Below are positions 50,041 through 60,737 of a DNA stretch of 64,000 nt, in pieces. The notes under the pieces are model-generated. The model searched no databases and was not told the DNA's origin. It was given only the letters and a program-made list of their open reading frames with translations. Within the stretch, counting starts at the first letter, position 1, and each line of letters opens with the position of its first letter. Source of the stretch: Clitopilus passeckerianus (taxonomy: Eukaryota; Basidiomycota; Agaricomycetes; Agaricales; Entolomataceae); the NCBI GenBank assembly GCA_944990035.1, contig CALYLX010000140.1, positions 310,001 through 374,000 of the forward strand. The letters are read 5' to 3'. Position numbers and translations under genes: made by a program.

Positions 50041-51838
50041 TATGCTACCAACAAGGGGTTGGAGCCAAGGACGATAAAATTTTATTTATTTTCGCAATGT
50101 CTAGAACTAGTGTACAGTATGTTTACGCTGTAAAAAGGTCAATCCTGCAATATTTATTTATCTATTCTCATCTTGTCGCCTGTCTTGATCGAACATACTC
50201 AACACTGAACGGATTTGCTTCAGGAAGGAATGAATGCGTCTATATATAAGCTCAAGCACTTTATGCGTAGTGTCGTCCCGTCGGCCTCTGGTGCAGTCAA
50301 AAGCAGACGGTTTGCGCAATGGTGAAGTCTCGGAACCTCGACGTAGCCTAGGCTATGTAGGTTTTTTGTGGAGTGTAAACGAAGATTAAACGCCTAGTAG
50401 TCGTCGGGTGAATCACGGCGAATAAAACGCGTATTGAAGAGCTATAAGTACGTGAGTAACAACAGTTGACCTGGAGAGCTAGGCGTCAGAGTCCTTTCAG
50501 TGACTCTGGAGTGCCGAAGCTTTGTGCCTAAGGGCCCTCCATTGACAACTTGATCAACCTGGATAACCCATAGACCGTGATTGACCCGAACGGGAGAACT
50601 TTTTTATTTCAAAGGGCGGAGAGCCTTTCAGCGAAGCTGGGACACAAAACTCAAATCATGAGTCGACCGTGGCCTTCGGGGCGGAGATGCACCTGCCAGA
50701 GTTGCCGGGTTTAGGCTGGGTTTAGGGCAGGTTGGTTCTTTGGAACCTCCGGTTCACACAGATGCTTTGCTCGGTCACTGACCTCGGCCATACGACAGGA
50801 CGCAGTAAACTGTCGGACATGTGTCACCGTGAATCCACCTCTCGAAGGCGCCATCGCTCGAGAATGCGTTGAATGTAGCGCTCGTGCCCCATCGAACTTG
50901 GGGAAAACGTTGACGATGTCAGCGGACAACGAACTCCGTCTGACTTCATACAACGGCGGAAACGTCCTGCTCGTGCCGTTACCGTAGCTCTTCAGCTGGA
51001 TTCATTAACTTCATCTCAAGTTTCTGGCGGGGTTGGCCAAACAAGGCCCTATCGACAAATTGGATTATCGCCCCCTGACCGCCTGAGGAAAGGTCAACGC
51101 ATCTGCTGATGATCCTGTAAACTGTACCCCATTCACATACAACAGTCGGTCAAAGTCTCTGGGGTAGACCATATCGAGAATACGGGGGTTTCACCTGCCA
51201 AAGCCATCGAGCTATCCTCGATTCGGCTAACGAACTGTCAAGCGCATCGGGGCAGGTTCTCGACAATGGAGCGCTGATGACCTTCAATTGACGCAGGCTT
51301 GAACTACAACTCTCTGCAAGGACTCCTTATAGATGTAAGTCTCTCTGTATGCATATTCATAATTATTCATTCCGTACTCACTCCCACAAAACGTAGGGCA
51401 AAACACGCGGGCGAGCACCCTATATCCCTATGCCTGTCTGCTCATTGCCATCAACTTCTCCCAATACACCTTTGTCTTGGCGCGATTAATTTTAGATTTT
51501 AACCTGCGGACCGAGAGTACTGCTGTTGTTGTCATTACAAACGTTGGCAGTCTGAGTTTGCCCCGACGTGTGTCAGGACGTGGCCCACCCATCATCGGAA
51601 AAGGTCAACTCACTGCTCTCCCCGGCATGCAACTTGGCTGTAGCTATTCTCTGAATCTGTCGAATCTACGGGCAAGTAACGCCCACTTGTATTGCCGACT
51701 GTCAACTCTCTCGTAGAGGTGGCTATGGCGCAAAAGCTTTCCGGTATAAAAGCCTTCGTCGTAGGTCCCTTGTTCTACATCCTCTGTTCCTGTTCTCTTT
51801 TATCTATTTAGAGTCATTCATAGATATTCCTTTCTGCC
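50041..51838. other. Spacer between the two hydrolase copies
   Basis: It contains the 3' flank of copy A, about 570 nt of DNA without recognisable features, then the upstream part of duplication unit B from about 50770. No other gene is visible. Confidence 0.5.
51745..51752 (+). promoter_or_regulatory. TATA box of hydrolase gene B
   Basis: TATAAAAG lies 94 nt upstream of the ATG in a block (GGTATAAA.GCC.TCGTCGT) shared with copy A. Confidence 0.72.
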
Positions 51839-54042
51839 ATGCAACTCAAAGCGTTACTCGCATTGGTGCCTTCCTACCTCCTCTGGACCTCTCTGATCCA
51901 GGGAGCCCTGGCAGCTCCAGCCGCCATTACCGATGACAAAGCGGCATACACCGTCCTCGACCAGGAAACCGATGACTTCGTCAACAAGGTCCTCGCCGAC
52001 TGGAAGTCTCCTGGTGGTGTTGCCATCGCTTTCGTGCGAAGGGACGAAACTGGCAAATGGGTCGACATCGAGACTAAGGGCTATGGCAGAGCCACTGCCG
52101 ATGGCAAGAAGATGACCGACAGGTCTACCTTCAACATTGGTTCCAACTCTAAGGTTTGTCATTGAAACCATTTTCTGTGCACTGATTTCTTACAACCTTC
52201 GTAGTTGTTTAACATTGTGGCTAACGGCATCCTCATCCACAACGAGACGCTGACACCTCAAATCGACTGGACTACCAAGATCAAGGACATCATCCCTCAG
52301 TTCAACTTGACGGATCAAGTGGCTGCTACCGAGTCCAACATCCTTGATCTTGCTACCCATCGCACTGGCTACCCCCTCCATGACTTCAGCTACAGGTACT
52401 CAGATACTGTTGAGGAAGTTGTATGTATTACCTTCTCTCTTCTCATCTTCAATTTCTCAGTTTGCTTTTCAGATCGGCAAAATCCAGTACCTTCGTCAGT
52501 CGGCCGAGTTCCGCGACATCTGGCAGTACAACAACAACATGTACACCACGCTCTCGTACATCATCCCCAAGCTCACTGGTATTCCCTTCGCCCGTTACGT
52601 CAAGGAGAACGTCTTCGACAAACTCAACATGACGCACTCCACTTACTCGTATCAGCTTGCCAACTCGCTCGGTCAGCGAGCCGATGGAATGGTCCGCGAA
52701 GGCATTAACGCATATGCCGATGCTTTTGCTGGAAAGCCAAGAGCTGCTCAATACTGGACTTCTACCACGGGCGGGGAGGACGGCAGTGGTAAGTCGCCTC
52801 GGGATCTCAGACACAGGAATCATTCTTACCTGCTTTACTCAGTTCTCTCCGGTGCTGGAGGCGTGATCACCAGCGCAGTGGACATGGCTCAATGGCTCCG
52901 CACACTACTCAATGACGGAAGGCACCCGGATACCAACGAAACTGTCATTCCTGAAGGTGTTTTGAGTAAGATCGCCACAGCCATTAGCATTCAGGAGGGT
53001 AACCCGTGAGTCTCAACCCTTCTCTTCATTCTTTTCCTTACTGATGATCGCGTTTCTTTCAGCGAATGGCCTGAATACTCATCCATCATCTACGGTGCTG
53101 CTCAACTTCAAATCACCTACCGTGGTCACCTCATCATCGAGCACGGTGGATTCATTCGTGGCTTCAACACTCAGATCTCACGCCTCCCCAACGACAACTT
53201 CGGTGTCTCCGTCCTCACCAACGATGGCGAATACGGCAAGACCATCGGCGAGATCATCAAAAACCACGTCATTGACAAGGTCCTCGACCTTGATCCCATC
53301 GACTGGAACACACGCTGGATCGAGAAACGCTCGGTTCCTCCCACTCCCGCTACCCCTCGCCCTGAAAATGCCACTCTCCCAAGCGCCGACTTCACCGACT
53401 TTGCCGGTGTTTGGAACAATCCTGGCTACTACGATTTGGAGCTTTGCCTCGTCCAGCCGGTCAACCCCAACCCAAGCGAGTACTGCAAGGGACTCCAATC
53501 CAACTTGACCACTGTCCTCCCTGGCGGTGTCCGCCCGGACATTCCTACCCTCTATGGTGCCGTCGACTCTCCCTGGTTCTCTCACATCCGTGTTGAGCAC
53601 TTCAATGCCGACCTCTGGAACGTCTCTCTCTCATCTCTACTGTATGTTCCTATCTTCACCCTACCATTCCAATGTACTTATGAACCTCCCTCTTTTAGCC
53701 CACCAACGACCCTTCTGAGCCATTCTGGACCTACAATGACAAGTCCAAGAGCGACAACTTGATGATTGCTGAGACCGAGGTCGTCGAGGGTCAATTCTTC
53801 ATGGGTATGGCTGGCTTCTGGGCTGGTCTTTGGGACGGTGCATCTGCTGGTGTTCCCAAGCCCATTGGTGACACTGTTCAAGCTCGTGCTGAGGTCTACT
53901 GGAACAAGGTCACCAACGGCAGTGACACCTCTGCCTCCCCGACGCTGATGCTCAGAAGGATGCTGATACGGACGCTCCTCCCGATGCTGATGCCGACGCC
54001 AACGCCGATAACGACACCAACGCTGATGCTGAGGACAACTAA
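51839..54042 (+). CDS. Secreted class-C beta-lactamase-like serine hydrolase, copy B
   Basis: This is the paralogue of the gene at 47886 with the same exon structure. The signal peptide is MQLKALLALVPSYLLW. SxxK is in FNIGSNSK, YxN in WQYNNNMYTTL, and the HGG motif in EHGGFIRGF. The region that is broken in copy A is intact here: ADAFAGKPRAAQYWTSTTGG. Copy B has its own one-base deficits, at the C4 run 53937-53940 and near 53625, both judged by comparison with copy A. With one more base at the first site the protein ends in an Asp-Ala/Asn-rich tail (PPDADADANADNDTNADAED) and stops at 54042, longer than the tail of copy A. From 53142 to 53512 it is identical in DNA to copy A. All three catalytic motifs are present, so the enzyme should be active. 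Confidence 0.9.
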
Positions 54043-55230
54043 TCAGTAACTGTGGACAAAAACGAGGTTTCATCCAAGGACATTTGAAAGCTATTATTCT
54101 TAATTTCTCTAACTACCACTCGCAATTGAAAGCACACTTTGTCGTATTTATTTATTTATTCATCTAGTTATTCATTCGCATCTTATCGTTTCTCCCGGCC
54201 AATAAATCTCTCTTTTTTGACACCATCGAACAGTCCTGCCTCTAATCTGACTTGGATCTTGCATCAGGGTGACTCCTAATTGCAACACGTTAAGAGGGAG
54301 TCCTTAGATCCCGTGCAGAGAGGCAGAGACTATAGTGCTGCAACCTCATTGTTGCAATGTTATCGCTTGAAAGCTCCAAGGTGACGTGAGGGTCCTGGGC
54401 GGCGCATTAAAGCAAGCTCCGGGGTATGACCACAGCCGTTTTAACTTACAGGTTGTCGTAACTGTCCCTGATATTTTACGTGTGCAGGTACGAAATATAA
54501 ATTGCAGTGAACATATGGTCCTGAAGCGAGGTCCAGATTTCCGAAACTTCAGTACAGATATACACAAAGAGGTGAGTGATCTGGCTAATTGCCCTCAGAT
54601 ACTTCACATCATGTGCGTCCAAAAATAGCTGGAATTGACAGTAAATTCAAGCTAAGTATCAACTCCTCAAAACGTCCTGGGGCACGAGAGACTTGGAGAG
54701 CGTCGAATCACTCTGAGTTGTTGTTGTTTTTGTTGAGTGATCGCTTGCAAACCTTTAACCTTACTAATAACTGGTCAATGCACGTGATGATCGATGATTA
54801 CGTGAGCGATATACAACTTGACAAAGCTCAAAGCGGCACCATCGATCATCGATCATCAGTAGCATTAACTTGAATATCATGGACCTGCTATCTTCTCTCT
54901 GCCTTCCTTGCAGTAAATGCCTTCTTAGCTTCATTGAAATCTGTACGACTTCAAGGGTAGGTTGGCTCTTTTCGATGACAAGGAATGAGGATTCCGATCT
55001 GTGGGGATGACAAGGACATCGGTGGCATTCTCGTCTCACACTCGATCACAAGGAGGATATAGCTTTGAAAGTTCCCAGCCTCCCGGGTTACATTCCGTTA
55101 GGCGCCGTCGCTATGCTTGCCCACGAGGCATTACTTGTCAAGGATGCACTGAAGCCAAACTACCTCAAACAATCACATTCCCTCACTGCCCGCTTCCTTG
55201 CTCTGAATAATTCGAAGAAGGAGCGTGAAG
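54043..55230. other. Spacer with a perfect inverted repeat
   Basis: The first 200 nt are the 3' flank of hydrolase B, with TATT repeats around 54147-54165. The rest lacks recognisable genes. A 14-bp perfect inverted repeat lies at 54785-54858. Confidence 0.45.
54785..54858. repeat. 14-bp inverted repeat with 46-nt spacer
   Basis: TGATGATCGATGAT at 54785-54798 is exactly complementary to ATCATCGATCATCA at 54845-54858. It could form a hairpin or be the ends of a tiny element. No target-site duplication was identified. Confidence 0.7.
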
Positions 55231-56779
55231 ATGCCGACCAGTGTCCAAACGACAGAGGATAGTATTGGTGACCCAGATCATGATCACAGGCTTCGTCGGC
55301 AAAGGAAGAGCCTGTTTTTACCAGGAAGGTAGGGGGTTTCCAGGAAGGACATGTAGTGACAACGCTCATCACACTTTCGCCCCCCCTCAGCGATAGCCCA
55401 TATGATATTCCCCAATGCCTGGAGGACAAAGCGCAGTACAGAGAGCTCCTGAAGCTTCGCGGCACGAAGGCCCAGAAAATGTTAGACAGTTTACAAACGG
55501 TAATGAAAAATACCTAAACTACGGCCTGACGTCGACTTCTTATCCTCTTTACTCGCAGCGGTTGGACAACACTGCGCCTACCTCTCCAATATGGAGGCAG
55601 GTGATAGTAGCCATACAAAGGCTTTCGGAGAGGGCCAACCTTTTTCCCGCCTTCTACGGATGTCGGAATGTTCGCGTCCTTGACAAAGAGGCTGTCTCAA
55701 GGGGCACCTATGGGGAGGTATACCGAGGCGAACGCAATGGGGAACCCGTCTGCTTAAAGAAGATCAAGGTTTATCAGACCTCAGATCGTCAGAAGATAAT
55801 GAAGGTGCAATTATTCGAGCAGGCTGCAATTCAGGACACTGACGTCCCCACCTGTAGTTCTACGCCAAGGAAGCGGTGCTTTGGGGGCAGCTCTCACATG
55901 GTAATATCGTCCCATTCTATGGGATTTGCGAGCTGGATTCTAGTCCATGTCTTGTTTCTCCGTGGGCTGAAAACGGGAACGTTGTGGAATACATAGTAAA
56001 GAACCCCAACGCGGATCGCCTTGCATTGGTATGTCGTTATCGAACGTCTACAGCGTCATACTTACCTGCATGACTTTAAAAAGATTGCAGACATTACCGC
56101 CGGCTTAGAGTACTTGCATGATCTCGACGTTATACACGGTGATCTCAAGGGGGTAAGCGGTCGTTATTTACACACGTTATATACGCATATTAATCATATC
56201 TATAGGCTAATGTTCTTGTCAATCTATCAGGGGCAGCATGCCTAGCGGATTTTGGTCTTTCCTCAATATACGACTCTAAAATCTTAGATTGGTCTTCTCA
56301 GTCTGCTGCAGCGTCGATTGGCGGGACTGTCCGATGGCAAGCTCCCGAACTGGTCTCAGAATCAGGGCCAATGAAGAATACCAAATCAACCGATATCTAT
56401 TCTTGGGCTTGCACATGTTACGAGGTGAGCCATTCATATTTTATCCAGCCCAAAGTCTCATACATTGTAGATCTTCTCCGGCGAAATACCTTACGCTTGC
56501 ATTACTTACACCCCCACGGTGTACGTGAAGAAGATAAAAGGAGTCTTACCGGCCGAATTGTCGAGTCTCAAGCCAGAATGGGAAGAATTGGGAATCACTG
56601 ACAATTTCCTGGATCTATTATTGCAGTGTTGGAAGCAAATTTCTACAGATCGGCCCTCTATAGAAACTGTGCAATCTCAGATTGAGGGGGCCGGGCGAAC
56701 ATGCGACAGCTTAGCGAATTCTTGGGTATACGTCCCAGGCCCCGCAAATTCGCAGTCTCGTCCTCAGCCAGTTCAGTAG
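55231..56779 (+). CDS. TKL-type protein kinase, copy 1
   Basis: This intracellular kinase resembles the tyrosine-kinase-like kinases expanded in Agaricomycetes. The ATG at 55231 begins MPTSVQTTEDSIGD. After an intron the N-terminal module reads PQCLEDKAQYRELLKLRGTK and AQKMLDSLQT, conserved in copy 2. The kinase domain follows: VSRGTYGEVYRGERNGEPVC (glycine loop), LKKIKVYQTSDRQK (ATP lysine), FYAKEAVLWGQLSHGNIVPF (alpha-C Glu), VIHGDLKGANVLV (catalytic loop, HGD in place of HRD), CLADFGLSSIYD (DFG), GGTVRWQAPELV (APE), STDIYSWACTCYEIFSGEIP and DRPSIETVQSQIEG. All residues for ATP and metal binding are present, and about seven short introns are in phase. The HGD form is common in fungal TKL-like kinases. 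Substrates are unknown. Confidence 0.9.
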
Positions 56780-57792
56780 GAATCATACCAACTCCGGTTG
56801 AAGGTAACTCGATAACTTCGATAGGCTTGATACCCGTGTATTTAACTTATTATTGTTATAATGATTTATCAATATTTTCATTTGGAGGGAGGAGTGAATT
56901 CTGGGGGCCTAGGGACCAGATGTGGCCCAAGGACCTGAAATCTCCGGGAGCGATACTTGTGGCGCTGTCAGAGCACATCAGTTCCATGCTGTTCTCCCCC
57001 ATGGTGATCTCGGTCTACCAGTGGGTGAATCATTTCTATCTTTCCCCCCGCACGTTGCCGATAATAGCTTTCAGAGTGTTTTCCACTGCTCTTGAGGATA
57101 TCACCTGGCCTGACGAAGCTGACTGAATGAACAGTCAGGATAAAATCGTGACCGATTCCCATGACTGTCATTGATTAGGATTTCTTGAATAAGGTTATTC
57201 CGACTGTGACGTCTGCACCTGCATGCTTGTCCTCGTTTTTAGACGGATATTGTACCTGCAACTCAGCGCTTTGCCACCTTCGTTTGAGCCAGGTGGTTAG
57301 ACGCTCTCGGACAGCCATGAGGCACAGCGGGAACAGTTTGGGGTTGAAGATTGCACTGAAGGACAAGCTAACCTAAACGACAGCATGAGTCGCTCGTCGT
57401 TTTGCTCCGCCGACGAATCTGAAGGAACACGCATACTTTAAGGGCCGAGGATAATGCTCGGAACGGCTCGCCGCTACGAAATATCTGCTTCTCGCCACTG
57501 GCATGGTCAGATTCTGCACATGAACGAACAAATGTGGGGCTTATTGACGACAAGTCCAAGGCCGAGGTCTTCGATTGATTTCTCGATAACTACAACTCGA
57601 ACTTGCAATTAAAGGCGCCATGAGCTGGCATATTCATTTCATTTCTTGTCGGTTCTCCTATAGCGAATACATCTCTTATATTTTGTCACCGAACAGTTCT
57701 ACCTCTAATCTGAACCGGATGCTTTATTCCTTTGCGTCGGGAGCCTCCTAATACATAGCTGCAGCATACCGCGAGTGGTCATACCATCAGCT
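56780..57792. other. Spacer between kinase 1 and the GH76 gene
   Basis: No gene is recognised in this kilobase. Its right part (57580-57750) resembles the 3' flank of hydrolase B (see the repeat entry). Confidence 0.45.
57580..57750 (+). repeat. Solo remnant of the hydrolase 3' flank
   Basis: Blocks match the 3' flank of hydrolase B at about 54105-54260 in the same order: an ACTAC..CTCG..CAATT.AAAG block, TCATTTC..TT.TCGG.T..TC, AATA.ATCTCT, TTT.TCACC.AACAGT and CTACCTCTAATCTGA. The match is diverged. Only the flank survives, without the gene. Confidence 0.6.
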
Positions 57793-59590
57793 TCAGTTAG
57801 CAACAATAGCAGCCACCATGACGTCGAGAGTTGCAAGTTGACCCCAAGATGTGAAACCTTGAGGAGGCCCGGGCCAGCTGGAGGAGTAGTCGTTCCCGCT
57901 GGCAGCAAGTTCAAGCAAGGCATTGTACTAATGACATTCCTCATCAGACTCGAATATTGTTGGAAGTGGAGGTTACCATTACCTGGACGTCAACGTAGCT
58001 GTGGATCAGAATACGGAAATCGTTGTTTCCGGCGTTCCGAACATATGCCTCCAGGAGACCGCGAATAAGGACGGCTAGTTGGAGTAAGAGTCAGCTGGCG
58101 CCGAATGGAAACCGAGGCTAATACACCCACATTTGAAGCCAACACCGTCGTTGTTGCTGTCTGGGCTAGCTCCTTCGGTTATGACACCATTTGAACCTTG
58201 CCATGGAGGGTTCTTCATAGCAACTGCAGCAATGTTCACCATCCTATCATGCTAGTCAGGACCTCTCAAATCCTCCAACAGCTGTATTTGAATCGACTCA
58301 CAAATCTCTCCACTGAGAATCTCCACTGACGTCCGCCAAAACGCTCAAACCCTCGATGAATTTGCCGCTATTGTAAGTAAAGATCCAGTCAGGGGAGCGA
58401 CTACAGTCGTGGCCGTTGACGGTGTCAAGAACGAGGTTGTTGGAGTTGAGGTTCAGCGACTTGATCCAGTTTGTACTAGCAATAGCAGCATTTGTGTACT
58501 TGGAATCCTTGGTCGCATCGGCAAGGAAGGAGGAGAGCGTAATGTAGAGCCTGTTATTGGGATAGATGTCGAGTTGGTCCTCCCAACATTTGTAGGAAAA
58601 ACTAACCCAGTGGTGATTGAATTGACGGACTGGTCATCAGCTGTAGGGCGCTGGGGGGAATTCTCAACTCAGCAAAACGGCCAATCTGATGTTCAAGGGA
58701 CATACCCAAAAGACCCCTCCAGCCATGGATACACCATCACAGGTGCCCGACAGGTTGAACGACTTGACGGACGTCTGACCAGCGCTAGCTTGGGAAGGCG
58801 TGATCACACTAAATTGGAGCCCAGGTCAATGGCGCTCCAGTAAGTCGCTTCAAGAGTACCCACTAGTTTGTAACGTGATTCCAGGTAGCAACTGCATTTG
58901 CTAACAGTGTGGTATCGCCGTAGGCTCGATAACCATAGTACGCTGCTGTAGCCCACCAACTGATAGACAGGTAAGGAGAAGTTCAGTGCTAGAAAGCAGA
59001 GTTCAATACGTACAGTGCGTCGTCATTATACTTTCCAGCAGGGAAATTAGAAAGGCTACGGTCGCTGTATCACACGAAGGCTCACCCTGCATCAATTAGT
59101 GAAACATTCGACGAAAGGAGTGAAAGAATCTACTAACCCATATTCATCATAATTTGCACGAATGTTGAAGACATTTTTGAGGTTGTTAACCACTTGACTC
59201 TGGTATGTATTTGTACCAGCAAAATGGTCGTGGTTGGCCATAGCCGACCATGCATTCCCAGATTGCCAGAAGCCAATGCCTCAATTATCGATTAAACACG
59301 GGAACAGTAGTAGCGAGCGAAGGATGAGCTTACCGTTGAATTCTCCAGTTGCTGAGTTCAACTGGGGTGTAAGCTCGTTGATTGCATTCTGGGAGATCGT
59401 GATACGCTCGGAGAGTGGGCGAGAGTTACTGAACTCCTATGGTGATAATCAGAATTAACCGTTCAGTATCAGAGTCCATTTCAAACAGAAGGAGAAAACA
59501 AACCCTCCAACTCAAAGGAACGCCCAGATCCTGTGCAGATGCCTGGCCAAGAGCAGAAGAAAGTACTAGAAGAACAGAGTATCCGAACAT
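57793..59590 (-). CDS. Secreted glycoside hydrolase family 76 (alpha-1,6-mannanase-like)
   Basis: Family GH76 enzymes cleave alpha-1,6-mannan, and fungal Dcw1/Dfg5 relatives help attach GPI proteins to the wall. The ATG at 59590 starts a signal peptide (MFGYSVLLVLSSALGQASA). Exons joined on the minus strand give FSNSRPLSERITISQNAINE and IGFWQSGNAWSAMANHDHF. AGKYNDDALWWATAAYYGYR holds a paired Asp that fits the catalytic DD of GH76. SFNLSGTCDGVSMAGGVFW, DWIFTYNSGKFIEGLSVLAD and NIAAVAMKNPPWQGSNGVIT follow. The end reads GFTSWGQLATLDVMVAAIVA. At least eight short introns occur. The ATG and all exon frames seem intact. It lacks an obvious C-terminal GPI signal, so it is more likely secreted than anchored. 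It lies between the two kinase copies on the opposite strand. Confidence 0.85.
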
Positions 59591-60737
59591 CGTTGTTGCC
59601 GACGACTTGAAGGCTGGTCGAGCTTATGCCTGCTTGTATTTATACCTCTCCATTCTGTTGAGGGGACGCTCAGATGCAAGGTCTTGTGAGGCTTGGACCG
59701 CACAGTGTATTGGAGCAACTCGAGCGTGTGATCGTAATCGTCATATGGTACGCATGTTCGCGTCGTCGTGGTTATTCGCTGCTTCGTGAACCGTCGGTGA
59801 TCGTTCGTTGGAAGATGGATACCATAAATATACTCCAAGCATATGGCGTCTGGGCAGCTTGTAGATGTCCGTGACCTACTTACACATCGCGCCCAAGTAT
59901 TGCTGCTCTCGACTGCTCCACACCACGCTGTCTCGTTTACTAACGTCGGGCTGGAGGTGGGCCATTGTAGGTCGGAAGCAAACGTAAGAGCAGAATGAGA
60001 AGCGGCAGATTCGTAGCTCAGGTTTCAAGCTACAAGCTCAGGCGTGAGGTACCACTTTTGAGGATGGCACGAGCTTGAAGGCTACTCCTTCTCACACTCA
60101 GTCCCAAGACGCTTAAAACCGCATTGGCAAAGCTCTAAGTTACAGCAAGAGAATCGCATCCCAATGACTCGGATATGAAGACCCCGGACTTGTACACTTG
60201 GTTGAGTTCAAGTTGACATGAGCAGACGATTACGTGATCATCCCCAACTCACAACAGCCGGCCCGAAATGCCGGTTCGATTTTGGCATTGTTCTCCTTGC
60301 ATTCTCTTCAAATTCTTTTGCTCAAGCCTTCATCTCTGCAATCGCGTACGTTATCATAATAACCACGCTATCATGTGGGAAACTTGGTTGACCGACCGAA
60401 ATATACTATGAGGGCTCGACTTGGCGAATTAGTCACCTCTGGCTTACCTCAAAACCGCTACAGGCATACAGTCTCAAGCAGTACCTCCTCATTTCCTTGA
60501 AATCCCGGAATCTGCATCCGACCTACCCCTACCCAATTACATGAGCCCGACTCCTTAAAACTTTGCTAGACCAAGTGACTAAGGCCACCCTACTTAGCGC
60601 TCGGCGTCATGGGTCTGTAGACGCCGTCGTGCCTTGGTTGTGCCCCACGAGGCATGGGTATGCACTGAAGAGCAAACTTACCCAAACACCCCATTCCTCT
60701 TGCTGTCATCGAGCCTCCCCAGGAGACTGGTTAGGAC
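59591..60737. other. Divergent spacer between GH76 and kinase 2
   Basis: About 1.1 kb should hold the promoters of both genes. Only short frames without motifs are seen. Confidence 0.4.

Larger units (their letters stand above)
46770..50200 (+). repeat. Tandem segmental duplication, unit A
   Basis: This unit contains about 1.1 kb of upstream DNA, hydrolase gene A and its 3' flank. Its upstream part aligns with 50770 onwards. Shared blocks include TCCACCTCTC followed by gap-separated matches to GACGATGTCAGCG and CAACGAACTC, and later CGTGTGTCAG and the TATA region. Offset between units is about 3.95-4.0 kb. Non-coding parts are clearly diverged, while the coding 3' half is nearly or fully identical. 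Confidence 0.85.
50770..54270 (+). repeat. Tandem segmental duplication, unit B
   Basis: This is the second copy of the unit at 46770-50200, containing upstream flank, TATA box, hydrolase gene B and 3' flank. The 3' flank (54100-54260) has a further, diverged match at 57580-57750. Confidence 0.85.
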
